DNA of 64,000 nucleotides from Sphingomonas aerolata (GTDB lineage Bacteria > Pseudomonadota > Alphaproteobacteria > Sphingomonadales > Sphingomonadaceae). Location: NCBI RefSeq assembly GCF_003046295.1, contig NZ_PZZN01000003.1:620001-684000 (forward strand), read 5' to 3'. Of the stretch, positions 40,907 to 50,267 are shown one piece after another. The translations under genes and the position numbers were made by a program. The notes under the pieces were generated by a model. That model did not search any database. It was not told the DNA's origin and saw nothing but the letters and a program-made list of their open reading frames with translations. Numbering within the stretch: position 1 is the stretch's first letter; each line of letters opens with the position of its first letter.

Positions 40907-41389
40907 CTATCCACGATCCCGCATGATCCGGCCCTGCTCGCGCTTCCAGTCCTGTTCCTTCACCGAATCGCGCTTGTCGTGGTTCTGCTTGCCCTTGGCG
41001 AGCGCGAGCTCGACCTTCGCGCGGCCCTTGGAATTGAAATAGATCATCAGCGGCACGAGCGTCATGCCCTGGCGCGCGACCGCGCCGAACATCTTGTTGA
41101 TCTCGCGCTCGTGCAGCAGCAGCTTGCGCGGCCGCTTGGGCTCATGGTTGAAGCGGTTGCCGTGGCTGAATTCGGGGATGTTCGAATTGACGAGCTGGAC
41201 CGTGCTGCCCTTCACCTCGGCATAGGCCTCCGCGATCGAGCCTTCGCCGCCGCGCAGTGCCTTCACCTCGGTGCCGGTCAGCGCGATCCCCGCCTCGAAC
41301 ACCTGCTCGATATAATAGTCGTACCGCGCGCGCCGGTTCTCGGCGACGATCTTGGTCTTTTCGAAGGTCGGGGGTTTGGGGCGTGCCAT
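40907..41389 (-). CDS. smpB: SsrA-binding protein
   Basis: Partner of tmRNA in ribosome rescue. The 160-aa protein has the core [42 protein letters not shown] and a basic C-terminal tail ([12 protein letters not shown]). tmRNA itself is not in this window. It is downstream of dapA on the same strand with a family B palindrome between them. Confidence 0.97.
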   Translation of the reverse strand: MARPKPPTFEKTKIVAENRRARYDYYIEQVFEAGIALTGTEVKALRGGEGSIAEAYAEVKGSTVQLVNSNIPEFSHGNRFNHEPKRPRKLLLHEREINKMFGAVARQGMTLVPLMIYFNSKGRAKVELALAKGKQNHDKRDSVKEQDWKREQGRIMRDRG

Positions 41390-41467
41390 GGGATGCGCGA
41401 TGTAGGAGGTCGGAGGGCGAAGGGGAAGCGGGCGTCGTATCGCGTTGGACGTTAATTGTCGGTCCCC

Positions 41468-41497
41468 CCGTCATCCTGACGTGCGTCAGGATGACGG
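41468..41497. repeat. Palindromic repeat, family B copy 2
   Basis: Perfect 14-bp inverted repeat (CCGTCATCCTGACG / CGTCAGGATGACGG) with a two-base centre, just after the dapA stop codon. Same sequence family as 3797-3828 and 48336-48417. It may form a hairpin at the end of the dapA message. Confidence 0.8.
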
Positions 41498-41504
41498 ACG
41501 GGGA

Positions 41505-42404
41505 TCAGACCAGGCCGGCGTGCGCCAGCGCCGCGTCGACCGCGGCGCGCGAGGCATCGCCCGCGGGGGTCATCGGCAGGCGCAGCGTCTCGGGGAAGCC
41601 GGCCCGTACCCGCGCCATCGCGTATTTGACCGGGCCCGGCGACGCGTCGGTGAACAGCGCGTCGTGCAGGGGATAGAGACGGTCCTGGTAGGCGAGCGCC
41701 TTGACGAAATCGCCCGCCTGGCACGCCGCCTGAAACTCGGCGCACAGCTTCGGCGCGACGTTGGCGGTGACCGAGATGCAGCCGGTACCGCCCATCACGT
41801 TGAACGCGAGCGCGAGGTCGTCATTGCCCGACAGCTGGCAGAAGTCTGGCCCGCAGGCTTCGCGATGCTGCGACACGCGGGCGAGCACGCCGCTGGCGTC
41901 CTTCACGCCGACGAACACCTGCGGAAAGGCGGTGACGACCCGCGCCAGCGTCGCGGGCTGGATGTCGGTGACGGTGCGGCCGGGCACGTTGTAGAGGATG
42001 ATCGGCAGCGGCGCATCGGCGGCGAGCGCCTCGAAATGCCGGAAGATCCCCTCCTGGCTCGGGCGGTTGTAATAGGGCGGGACCATCAGCGCGGCATCGG
42101 CGCCAGCCTCATGCGCCGCACGCAGATTGGCCGAGGCGACGCGTGTGTCGTTCGACCCCGCCCCGGCGATCACCGGCACGCGGCCCTTCGCCTGATCGAC
42201 GCAGACGCGGACGACGTGGAAATGCTCGTCATAGGACAGGGTCGCTGCCTCGCCCGTGGTGCCGCACGCGACCAGCGCGGACGAGCCCTCGGCGATCTGC
42301 CACTCGACGAAATCGCGATAGGCCTGCTCGTCGAAAGCACCGTCCGCGGCGAACGGCGTGACGAGCGCCGGGATCGACCCGGCAAAGGAAAAACCTGCAA
42401 ACAT
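41505..42404 (-). CDS. dapA: 4-hydroxy-tetrahydrodipicolinate synthase
   Basis: First committed step to lysine and meso-diaminopimelate: pyruvate plus aspartate semialdehyde. The 299-aa barrel has GTTGEAATLS, the YNVPGRT motif with the catalytic Tyr and the Schiff-base Lys in VFVGVKDASG. It is divergent from the lytic transglycosylase gene with about 80 bases between. Lysine and peptidoglycan roles make that a sensible neighbourhood. Confidence 0.96.
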   Translation of the reverse strand: MFAGFSFAGSIPALVTPFAADGAFDEQAYRDFVEWQIAEGSSALVACGTTGEAATLSYDEHFHVVRVCVDQAKGRVPVIAGAGSNDTRVASANLRAAHEAGADAALMVPPYYNRPSQEGIFRHFEALAADAPLPIILYNVPGRTVTDIQPATLARVVTAFPQVFVGVKDASGVLARVSQHREACGPDFCQLSGNDDLALAFNVMGGTGCISVTANVAPKLCAEFQAACQAGDFVKALAYQDRLYPLHDALFTDASPGPVKYAMARVRAGFPETLRLPMTPAGDASRAAVDAALAHAGLV

Positions 42405-42483
42405 CGGTATATTGCGCTCCTGCCGCGCTGAATTCGGGCGTTTCGTTCAGGACAGATACGGGTTGAACTGCTATCCTGTCCAC

Positions 42484-44487
42484 ATGGTAGCATTGGCGTT
42501 CAAATCGAGCATCGTCCTGGCGGCTTTGGCCGGCACGGCGGTATCTTCAGGGGTCGGACAGGAAACGCTCGACCGGTACCGAACGCAGCTTTCGAATATC
42601 GGCCCGCAGGCGCAGCCGATGGCCAGCGACGGCGCGATCGCCTCGACGATCGCGCAGTGGCGCGCGCTGCAACAGACCGATGCGCTGCCGTTCGACAGCT
42701 ATGCCGGGTTCCTGATGGCGCATCCCGGCTGGCCGAACGAGACCGCCAATCGCCGCGCGGCGGAGCGGCAGGCGGCGATCGGCAGCGGTGCGGCGGGCAG
42801 CGTCGTCGCGTTCTTCACGCGCTATCCGCCGCAGTCCGCGACGGGCAATCTTGCCTATGCGCGCGCATTGCAGGCGACCGGGCAGCGCGACCGGGCCTAT
42901 GCCGCGGTGCGCACCGCCTGGCGGTCGGGCGGTCTGTCGTCGATCGATCAGGTCGCGGTGACAACAGGCTTCCCCGGCGCGCTGTCGCCCGACGATCAGG
43001 ATGCGCGGATGGACGCGCTGCTCTGGTCGGGGCAGACGAGCGCAGCGCAGCGCCAGATCCTGCTGGTCAGTCCCGCCAAGCGCGCGCTGTTCGAGGCGCG
43101 GCTCGCCTTCCGGACCAATGCACCGAACGCGTCCGATCTGTCCGCGGCGACGATGGAGACGTATCGCGGCGACGCCGGCTATGTCGCCGACCGCGCGGTG
43201 TGGTTGCGCAACAGCGGCGCGAGCCCGAGCGCGCGCGCCTGGCTCGCGCGGCCGCGGGCGCTGACCACCCGGCCGGGCAATGCGGGCGAATGGTACGAGA
43301 TCCTGGTGACCAATGCGCGCGGCGCGGCGAATGACGGCCAGTGGCAGGTCGCCTATGACATCGCGCGGCAGATCGACGATGCCTATCCGGCGGGGGCGAA
43401 CATCTCGGCCAAATCCTATGCCGAGCGCGACGAATATACCAATCTCGCCTGGCTCGGCGGGCAGGCGGCGATGAAGCAGCTCGGCCGGCCGGCGGACGCG
43501 ATGACGCTGTTCGACCGCTATGCGCGCGGGTCGAATTCGCCGGTGGTGCGCGCGCGGGGTTATTACTGGGCGGGTCGCGCGGCCGAGGCGGCGGGCCGGC
43601 AAACCGATGCCACCGCCTTCTACACGCAGGCGGCCGGCTACCGCGATCAATATTACGGACAGCTCGCGACCGAGCGGATGGGCCGCGCGCTGACCCCGCC
43701 ACCGCCGATGGCCAGCCTTGCGATCGCGCCTGCGGTGCGCGCCGCGTTCGAGCAGCGCGAGACGGTGCGCGCGGTCAAGTTCCTCGGCCAGATCGCCGAC
43801 TGGCAGGACCAGACCGCGTTCGTCCGCCAGATCGCCGCGGATGCGACGACCGACACCGACCATGCGCTCGCCGCCGAACTGTCGACGCGCATCAACCGCC
43901 CCGATCTGGGCGTGATGGTCGGGCGCAGCGCGCTGGCGAACGGGCTCAGCGACTATTCGGCGGCGGGCTTCCCGACCGTCAGCGTGCCGGCGGGCTATGA
44001 GGACAACTGGACGATCATCCACGCGATCTCGCGGCAGGAGAGCCAGTTCGATCGCGCCGCGATCAGCCATGCCGGTGCGCGCGGGCTGATGCAGCTGATG
44101 CCCGCGACCGCGCGCGAGCAGTCGGGCAAGATCGGGCTCGCCTACAACCAGGCGTCGCTGACGACCGATCCCAATCTGTCGATCATGCTGGGGTCGAGCT
44201 ACTTCCAGCGGATCTATGCGAACTATGGCAGCTATCCGCTTGCGATTGCTGCGTATAATGCTGGCGGTGGCAATGTGAACAAGTGGCTGCGCGCGAATGG
44301 CGACCCGCGGACCGGGGCGGTCGACATCATCGACTGGATCGAGGCGATCCCGTATCAGGAGACGCGCAACTATGTGCAGCGCGTGATCGAGAATGCGGTC
44401 GTCTACGACCTGATGAACCCCGCTCGCGCCAAGAGCCGCAGCGTCGCACGGACGTCCTGGTATCTCGGCAAGACCCGGCCGGGCTGA
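42484..44487 (+). CDS. Soluble lytic murein transglycosylase
   Basis: Periplasmic muramidase of the Slt70 type. The 667-aa protein has a signal peptide (MVALAFKSSIVLAALAGTAVSS), a long alpha-solenoid (about 30-500) and a C-terminal SLT domain with the catalytic Glu in AISRQESQFDRAAISHAGARG, then GLMQLMPATA and AAYNAGGGNVNKW. The start at ATG 42484 gives the signal peptide; the upstream extension overlaps the dapA promoter region. Followed 19 bases later by greB. Confidence 0.93.
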   Translation: MVALAFKSSIVLAALAGTAVSSGVGQETLDRYRTQLSNIGPQAQPMASDGAIASTIAQWRALQQTDALPFDSYAGFLMAHPGWPNETANRRAAERQAAIGSGAAGSVVAFFTRYPPQSATGNLAYARALQATGQRDRAYAAVRTAWRSGGLSSIDQVAVTTGFPGALSPDDQDARMDALLWSGQTSAAQRQILLVSPAKRALFEARLAFRTNAPNASDLSAATMETYRGDAGYVADRAVWLRNSGASPSARAWLARPRALTTRPGNAGEWYEILVTNARGAANDGQWQVAYDIARQIDDAYPAGANISAKSYAERDEYTNLAWLGGQAAMKQLGRPADAMTLFDRYARGSNSPVVRARGYYWAGRAAEAAGRQTDATAFYTQAAGYRDQYYGQLATERMGRALTPPPPMASLAIAPAVRAAFEQRETVRAVKFLGQIADWQDQTAFVRQIAADATTDTDHALAAELSTRINRPDLGVMVGRSALANGLSDYSAAGFPTVSVPAGYEDNWTIIHAISRQESQFDRAAISHAGARGLMQLMPATAREQSGKIGLAYNQASLTTDPNLSIMLGSSYFQRIYANYGSYPLAIAAYNAGGGNVNKWLRANGDPRTGAVDIIDWIEAIPYQETRNYVQRVIENAVVYDLMNPARAKSRSVARTSWYLGKTRPG

Positions 44488-44506
44488 ACCGGACGAGACG
44501 GCGCGC

Positions 44507-44983
44507 ATGGATCGGCCCAACTACATCACCCCGGCAGGCTATACGGTGCTGCGCGAGGAATATGAGCTGTTGCTCGGCAGCGAGCGGCCCAAGCTGGTCG
44601 AGGTGATTTCCTGGGCGGCGGGCAATGGCGACCGGTCGGAGAACGGCGACTATATCTATGGGCGCAAGCGGCTGCGCGAGATCGACCGGCGGCTCGGCTG
44701 GCTGTCGCGGCGGATGAAGGCGGCCAAGGTCGTCGATCCCGCCGTGCAAGAGGACCGCAGCCGCGTCTGGTTCGGCGCGTGCGTGACGGTGGCGGACGAG
44801 GAGGATGTCGAACGCGTGCTCACGCTGGTCGGCGACGACGAGACCGATGCGGGCAATGGGCGGATCGGCTGGAATTCGCCGTTCGCCCGCGCACTGAGGG
44901 GTGCCGCGATCGGTGATATCCGCCGCGTCGACCTGCCCGCGGGCGAGCGCGAATATGAGGTGATCGCGATCGCCTATCCCTGA
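44507..44983 (+). CDS. greB: Transcription elongation factor GreB
   Basis: Rescues backtracked RNA polymerase by stimulating transcript cleavage. The 158-aa protein has the N-terminal coiled coil with the acidic tip (NGDRSENGDYIYGRKRLREID) and the C-terminal FKBP-like domain (about 80-158). The GreB rather than GreA type is suggested by ENGDYIYGRKRLREIDRRL. It probably shares a transcript with the upstream transglycosylase. Confidence 0.94.
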   Translation: MDRPNYITPAGYTVLREEYELLLGSERPKLVEVISWAAGNGDRSENGDYIYGRKRLREIDRRLGWLSRRMKAAKVVDPAVQEDRSRVWFGACVTVADEEDVERVLTLVGDDETDAGNGRIGWNSPFARALRGAAIGDIRRVDLPAGEREYEVIAIAYP

Positions 44984-45080
44984 TCTCCCATCGCTGAACG
45001 GTCCGTTTCCATCCGGCGCGTTGACGCAGGCACGCGCGCATAGGACGTAGCGGGACCGCAACGACGTTCAGGATGATCCC

Positions 45081-45461
45081 ATGCCGATACCCGCCACCTG
45101 GTCCCCCCGCCTGCTCAGCGTGATGCGCATCGTCGTGGCGCTGGTATTCTTCAGCCACGGCATTTCCAAGTTCTTCGGACTGCCGCCCTTCCCGATGGCG
45201 ATGACTCCGTTGCTCTACGTCGCGGGCATAATCGAGGTCGTGGGGGGCGCGTTGCTGATCGTCGGGCTGTTCACGCGGCCGGTGGCGTTCCTGCTGTCGG
45301 GCATGTCGGCGGCGGCCTATTTTCTTGCGCACGCACCGCAGGGGCCCTTCCCGATCGCCAATGGCGGCGAGGCGGCGGTACTCTATTGTTTCGTGTTCCT
45401 CTACCTCGCCGCAGCGGGTGGCGGCGCGTGGAGCGTGGACGCGGGGCGCGGGCGGGGCTAA
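45081..45461 (+). CDS. DoxX-family membrane protein
   Basis: A 126-aa protein with four hydrophobic helices (MRIVVALVFFSHGISKFFG, LLYVAGIIEVVGGALLIVGLF, PVAFLLSGMSAAAYFLAHA, LYCFVFLYLAAAGGGAWSV). FSHGISKFFG is the DoxX signature region. The biochemical role of these proteins is generally unclear. Stands between greB and the NYN gene, with the next start ten bases downstream. Confidence 0.9.
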   Translation: MPIPATWSPRLLSVMRIVVALVFFSHGISKFFGLPPFPMAMTPLLYVAGIIEVVGGALLIVGLFTRPVAFLLSGMSAAAYFLAHAPQGPFPIANGGEAAVLYCFVFLYLAAAGGGAWSVDAGRGRG

Positions 45462-45471
45462 TCCCGGCAGC

Positions 45472-46242
45472 ATGGCTGATACAACCACCCGCAACGTCGC
45501 GCTGCTGATCGACGCAGACAACGCCTCCTCGGCGACGCTCGACCCGGTGCTGACCGTTCTTGCCGAGCTCGGGACGGTCAACGTCCGGCGCGTCTATGGC
45601 AACTGGTCCAAGCCCGCGCTCAAGGGGTGGCGCGACATGTCGATCAAGCACGGCATCGAGCCGCAGCAGCAGTTCGACCTGACCAAGGGCAAGAACGCGA
45701 CCGACATGAAGATGACGATCGACGCGATGGACCTGCTGTTCCGCGGCCGGATCGACGGGTTCGGGATCATGTCGTCGGACAGCGACTTCATGCCGCTGGC
45801 GATGCGGATCCGCCAGGACGGCGTGCCCGTCTATGGCTTTGGCACGAGCCGCACGCCCGAGGGGTTTCGCCAGGCCTGCACGCGCTTCATCGACGTCAGC
45901 GCGCTCGACGACGAGTCCGAGCCGATGCCGCTGTCACTGCCGCCCGCGATCGGTGGCGAGAAGGCCCCTGCCCCCGCCGCGCCCGCGGCACGCCGGTCGC
46001 GCGGCGGCGAGCCGATCGGGTCGGACCTGATCAAGCTGCTGATCGACGCGTACAACGCGGGCAAACGCGACGAGAAGGGCTATCAGAGCCTGACCGAGCT
46101 CGGACAGCGTGCGGGCAACCGGTCGAGCTTCGATGCGCGCAACTATGGCTTCAACCATCTGTCCGAGCTGATCGAGGCGGTGCCCAATTTCCAGACCGAA
46201 CGCCGTGACGGCGGTCGGATCTACGTCAAGCGGGTGCGCTGA
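45472..46242 (+). CDS. NYN-domain protein with C-terminal OST-HTH/LOTUS domain
   Basis: Predicted RNase of the PIN-like NYN fold. The 256-aa protein has the acidic active-site residues in NVALLIDADNASS and GIMSSDSDFMPLA (residues 8-105), a Pro/Ala linker (about 155-175) and a C-terminal LOTUS-like domain (about 180-250, SDLIKLLIDAYNAG ... NYGFNHLSELIE). This LabA-like architecture is widespread, and the substrate is not known. The ATG at 45472 gives the conserved MADTTTRNVALLIDADN start. Confidence 0.92.
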   Translation: MADTTTRNVALLIDADNASSATLDPVLTVLAELGTVNVRRVYGNWSKPALKGWRDMSIKHGIEPQQQFDLTKGKNATDMKMTIDAMDLLFRGRIDGFGIMSSDSDFMPLAMRIRQDGVPVYGFGTSRTPEGFRQACTRFIDVSALDDESEPMPLSLPPAIGGEKAPAPAAPAARRSRGGEPIGSDLIKLLIDAYNAGKRDEKGYQSLTELGQRAGNRSSFDARNYGFNHLSELIEAVPNFQTERRDGGRIYVKRVR

Positions 46243-46259
46243 GCGGGGGCACCGGTCAC

Positions 46260-46982
46260 TCAGTCGAGCCCGGTGCAGTCGCCGCCAAGCTTCGTCCCGC
46301 CCCGCGCGGCGAAGCTGCCCAGTTCGCGCGCGTCGCGTTTCGCGATCAGCGTGGTGGCACTCGGCTTGCCGTCCTTGAGAACCGCGACGGTCCAGGAATC
46401 GACGGGCCCGGTCGGTGTCGCGACGCTCTGGCTGCCGGTGACGGTGAGCGTGAAGCGGCCGATCCCGCCGTCATACTGGTAGAAGGGCAGCGAGAAGCTC
46501 TTGCCCATCGCGAGCGGCAACGCGCCGAACGTCACGCCCCAGAGATTGCCCTCCCAGATCGGTCCCGCCACCGCGACGTCGATCGGCGTGACGACGGCCT
46601 TGTCGGTCTTCGTTCCGACGATGCGGCCGGGGGTGTAGCGCAGCGCGACATGCTCGACCCCGCTCCGGCTGTTGTCGAAGGTGATCGGCGTCAGATCGTC
46701 GCGGTTCAGGACGAAGTGATCGCGCATCGCGAAATTCGCCATCGGTACGCGCTGATGGATGACGATATCCCAGGCGGGCCGGCCGTTAATGCGGGTGGCG
46801 CGGATCACCTGCCGAGTCGCGCCGATGACGGTCTGGTCGGATGATGTTCCGGCGGCCTGCGTGCCTGCGGGGGAGCCGGGGCGGTAGATCGCGAAACACT
46901 GGTCGACCGGCTTGACCCTGTCGCCCTGCGGCGCGGTCACCGCAGCCGCCGCGGCCGCTAGCATCATCAGCATGTCCATCAT
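46260..46982 (-). CDS. Secreted protein of unknown function
   Basis: About 240 aa from Met 46982 (MMDMLMMLAAAAAAVTAPQG), with a short hydrophobic N-terminus that looks like a signal peptide. The rest is predicted all-beta with repeated strands (AWDIVIHQRVPMANFAM, HFVLNRDDLTPITFDN, FTLTVTGSQSV). I cannot name the family with confidence; a beta-sandwich periplasmic protein is the best description. It converges with the NYN gene and starts 57 bases after the kinase stop. Confidence 0.78.
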   Translation of the reverse strand: MMDMLMMLAAAAAAVTAPQGDRVKPVDQCFAIYRPGSPAGTQAAGTSSDQTVIGATRQVIRATRINGRPAWDIVIHQRVPMANFAMRDHFVLNRDDLTPITFDNSRSGVEHVALRYTPGRIVGTKTDKAVVTPIDVAVAGPIWEGNLWGVTFGALPLAMGKSFSLPFYQYDGGIGRFTLTVTGSQSVATPTGPVDSWTVAVLKDGKPSATTLIAKRDARELGSFAARGGTKLGGDCTGLD

Positions 46983-47039
46983 CCCCACCCCGTCACTGTG
47001 GGAGAGGTGTGCTACGGACATCATACACGCGTCAAGCGA

Positions 47040-48257
47040 TCAGTCCGGAAGCACGATCCTCGGATCGGGAATGTCGAGGACCGCGCAGGTGCCGCGCTCG
47101 GCATTCTCGATCGCGATCGTGCCGCGCAACTGCCGGGCAAGGCTGCCGATCATCCGCATGCCGAGGCTTTTGCGCGAGGCGGCCTTGAGGTCGAAATCGG
47201 CGGGCAGCCCGACGCCGTCGTCGGACACGGTCAGCAGGATCCGGCCGTCGGCGTTGCGAATCGTCACCGCGATGACGCCGCCACCCTCGCCATACGCATA
47301 TTTGATCGCGTTGGTGACAAGCTCGGTGACGAGCAGGCCGAGCGGGATCGCGGTATCCGCGCTGATCCGGATCGCGTCGATGTCGCAGTCGATCCGGTGC
47401 AGCGGCGCCTGTTCGGCCAGCCCCGTCGCGATTCCGCAGACGAGATCGTCGAGCGCGACGATCCCGACCTGTTCGCCACGCCAGAGCTGATCATGTGTCT
47501 GTGCGATCGCGGTGATGCGCGCCTGCGCGTCGCCGAGCAGCCGCGTGATGCGCGGGTCGTCATCCTCCTGCATCTGGAGGTTGAGCATCGCCGAGACGAG
47601 CGCGAGGCTGTTCTTGACGCGGTGGCTCGCCTCGCGCGTGAGCAGCTCCTGATGTTCCATCGCGTCGCTCAAGCGCTGTTCGGCCTGTTGCCGCTCGATC
47701 GCGACGCCGATCAGGTTGGCGAACCCCTGCATGAAGGCGAGGTCGGCGGGTTCGAACTTGCCCTCGTCGGGGCTGTCGACCTCGAGCACGCCGAAGCGCT
47801 TGCCCGACGTCTCGACCAGCACGTTGATCGCGCGGCGGATATGATGCTCGGCCATGAAGGCGGGCGTACGGAACCGCTCCTCATTCTCGAGATGGTTGGA
47901 GATCACCGGCTGGCCGGTCTCGAGCGCGAAGCCCGCGGGCGAGGCGAGATCGGTGCGCATCTCGGCCGATCCGACCACGCCCGGCGCCCAGCCGATCCCC
48001 GCGCGCACGAACAGGCTGTCCTGTTCGGGGCGATATTCGAGGAACTTGCAGTATTTCGAGCGCATCCCCTCGCCGCACAATTCGGTGGCACGCTGGAGCA
48101 TCGGTTCGAGATCGCGCGCGCGCAGCGCCTCGATCCCGAAATCGGCCAGTATCGATTGCTGGCGAAGCCGGTATTGCAGCTCCCCGGCACCCGGGGGGGC
48201 ATCTCCACCGGGGGAGTGTTCGATGACTGTCACGCCTGCTCCGTTCGTGGGGACCAA
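47040..48257 (-). CDS. GAF-domain sensor histidine kinase (HisKA_2 type)
   Basis: A soluble kinase of about 400 aa: GAF domain (about 35-185, GKRFGVLEVDSPDEGKF), a HisKA_2 dimerisation domain with the phospho-acceptor His in REASHRVKNSLALVSAML and an HATPase domain with LLVTELVTNAIKYAY and DDGVGLP. No membrane helix or receiver. The start may be GTG 48257 or a GTG eight codons later. In alphaproteobacteria such kinases often feed the general stress response; no PhyR or EcfG gene is in this window. Confidence 0.92.
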   Translation of the reverse strand: MVPTNGAGVTVIEHSPGGDAPPGAGELQYRLRQQSILADFGIEALRARDLEPMLQRATELCGEGMRSKYCKFLEYRPEQDSLFVRAGIGWAPGVVGSAEMRTDLASPAGFALETGQPVISNHLENEERFRTPAFMAEHHIRRAINVLVETSGKRFGVLEVDSPDEGKFEPADLAFMQGFANLIGVAIERQQAEQRLSDAMEHQELLTREASHRVKNSLALVSAMLNLQMQEDDDPRITRLLGDAQARITAIAQTHDQLWRGEQVGIVALDDLVCGIATGLAEQAPLHRIDCDIDAIRISADTAIPLGLLVTELVTNAIKYAYGEGGGVIAVTIRNADGRILLTVSDDGVGLPADFDLKAASRKSLGMRMIGSLARQLRGTIAIENAERGTCAVLDIPDPRIVLPD

Positions 48258-48335
48258 GATTTCCCGTACCGACCCCGGTTAGGGGATCAACATGGCGCTT
48301 GCGTGGCAGGCACCAGCTCGGTCCTACACCACCCT

Positions 48336-48417
48336 CGTCATCCTGACGAACGTCAGGATCCAGAGCAATCAAGCGGGCCGCGTGTGACCCTGGATCCTGA
48401 CTTTCGTCAGGATGACG
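48336..48417. repeat. Nested palindromic element, family B copy 3
   Basis: Two 28-bp arms (48336-48363 and 48390-48417) form an inverted repeat with a single mismatch around a 26-base spacer. Each arm is itself a palindrome (ATCCTGACG-AA-CGTCAGGAT). It lies between ettA and the HisKA_2 kinase, upstream of the latter. The arms match family B copies at 3797 and 41468. Confidence 0.85.
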
Positions 48418-48483
48418 GAGTTTAGATGGTAGGTGGACGTCCGCCGCAGCCCGGTGCTCCGGGCCACGGCGGAGCGCCGTCGC

Positions 48484-50163
48484 TCAGCGCGTGAGCTTCT
48501 TGTACGCCAGACGCGTCGGGCGGTCGGCGGCGTCGCCGAGGCGGCGGCGCTTGTCCTCCTCGTACGACGCGTAATTGCCCTCGAACCACTCGACATGGCT
48601 GTCGCCCTCGAAAGCGAGGATGTGCGTCGCGAGGCGATCGAGGAAGAAACGGTCATGGCTGATGACCACCGCGCAGCCTGCGAACGTCTCGAGCGCCTCC
48701 TCGAGCGCACGCAGCGTCTCGACGTCGAGATCGTTGGTCGGCTCGTCGAGCAGGAGGACGTTGCCACCCTCCTTGAGCATCTTGGCCATGTGGACGCGGT
48801 TGCGCTCGCCGCCCGACAGCTGGCCGACCTTCTTCTGCTGATCCTGGCCGCGGAAGTTGAACGCACCGACATAGGCGCGCGTGCCCATCTCCTGCTTGCC
48901 GAAGCGGAAGATCTCGAGCTCGTCGGAGATTTCCTGCCAGACGTTCTTGTTCGGATCGAGATCGTCGCGGCTCTGGTCGACATAGCCGAGCTTGACGGTC
49001 GAGCCGACCTCGATCGTGCCCGTGTCCGGGGTTTCCTGACCGGTGATGAGCTTGAACAACGTCGACTTGCCCGCGCCGTTCGGGCCGATCACGCCGACGA
49101 TGCCGCCCGGCGGCAGCGTGAAGTCAAGACCGTCGAACAGCAGCTTGTCGCCGTACGACTTGGTCAGGCCCTTCGCCTCGATCACCTTGCCGCCGAGACG
49201 CGACGGCAGCTGGATCAGGATCGCGGCCTTGCCGGCGACGCGATTCTCCTGCTTCTCCATCAGCTCGTCGAACGCGCGGATACGCGCCTTCGACTTGGTC
49301 TGGCGCGCCTTGGGGGTCTGGCGCATCCACGCCAGCTCGTCGGCGATCGCCTTCTGCTTGCCGGCCTCTTCGCGCTCTTCCTGGCTGAGGCGCTGGGCCT
49401 TCTTCTCCAGATAGCCCGAATAGTTGCTCTCGTAGGTGTAGTAGCGGCCGCGATCGAGCTCGAGCACCCAGTTGACGACATTGTCGAGGAAGTAGCGGTC
49501 ATGCGTCACGAGGATGACGTTGCCGGTATATTCCTTGAGGTAGTTCTCGAGCCACGACACGCTCTCGGCGTCGAGATGGTTGGTCGGCTCGTCGAGCAGC
49601 AGGATCTGCGGCTTCTCCAGCAGCAGCTTGCAGAGCGCGACGCGGCGCTTCTCGCCGCCCGAGAGATTTTCAACCGACGCATCGCCCGGCGGGCAGCGCA
49701 AGGCCTCCATCGCCTGTTCAAGCTGGCTGTCGAGCGCCCAGCCGTCGACCGCATCGATCTTGGCCTGGAGATCGCCCATTTCCTCCATCAGCGCGTCGAA
49801 ATCGGTGTCGTCCTTCGGATCGCCCATCTCGGCCGAGATCGCGTTGAACCGGTCGACGAGGTCGGCGACGGGGCGGACGCCGTCCTTGACGTTGCCCATC
49901 ACGTCCTTGGTCGGATCGAGCTGCGGCTCCTGCGCGAGATAGCCGACATTGACGCCTTCGGCCGCCCAGGCCTCGCCGGTGAAATCGGGATCCATGCCCG
50001 CCATGATCTTCATCAGCGTCGACTTGCCCGACCCGTTGGGGCCGATGATCGCGATCTTGGCGGACGGAATGAACTGGAGGTGGATGTTGTTGAGGACGGG
50101 CTTTGCGGCACCGGGGAAGGTCTTGGTCAGACCCTTCATGACGTAGGTATACTGGACGGCCAT
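48484..50163 (-). CDS. ettA: Energy-dependent translational throttle ABC-F protein
   Basis: Ribosome-binding ABC-F ATPase of 559 aa. Two ATPase domains: Walker A GPNGSGKST with LSGGEKRRVAL, and GPNGAGKST with LSGGERNRVHM, joined by the charged linker (about 240-320) that contacts tRNA. No membrane segment. I use the ATG at 50163 (MAVQYTYVMKGLTKTF); the longer frame to 50238 is not conserved. It is divergent from the M28 peptidase. Confidence 0.96.
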   Translation of the reverse strand: MAVQYTYVMKGLTKTFPGAAKPVLNNIHLQFIPSAKIAIIGPNGSGKSTLMKIMAGMDPDFTGEAWAAEGVNVGYLAQEPQLDPTKDVMGNVKDGVRPVADLVDRFNAISAEMGDPKDDTDFDALMEEMGDLQAKIDAVDGWALDSQLEQAMEALRCPPGDASVENLSGGEKRRVALCKLLLEKPQILLLDEPTNHLDAESVSWLENYLKEYTGNVILVTHDRYFLDNVVNWVLELDRGRYYTYESNYSGYLEKKAQRLSQEEREEAGKQKAIADELAWMRQTPKARQTKSKARIRAFDELMEKQENRVAGKAAILIQLPSRLGGKVIEAKGLTKSYGDKLLFDGLDFTLPPGGIVGVIGPNGAGKSTLFKLITGQETPDTGTIEVGSTVKLGYVDQSRDDLDPNKNVWQEISDELEIFRFGKQEMGTRAYVGAFNFRGQDQQKKVGQLSGGERNRVHMAKMLKEGGNVLLLDEPTNDLDVETLRALEEALETFAGCAVVISHDRFFLDRLATHILAFEGDSHVEWFEGNYASYEEDKRRRLGDAADRPTRLAYKKLTR

Positions 50164-50267
50164 GTGGGTGCCGAGCTCCATGCTTGAATGAGGCGGGATT
50201 TGACGTGCGCAGATAGCGATGCGGCGGGCCGTTGGCAAACGGGGAGCAGCGACATAGGCTGTCGCGG

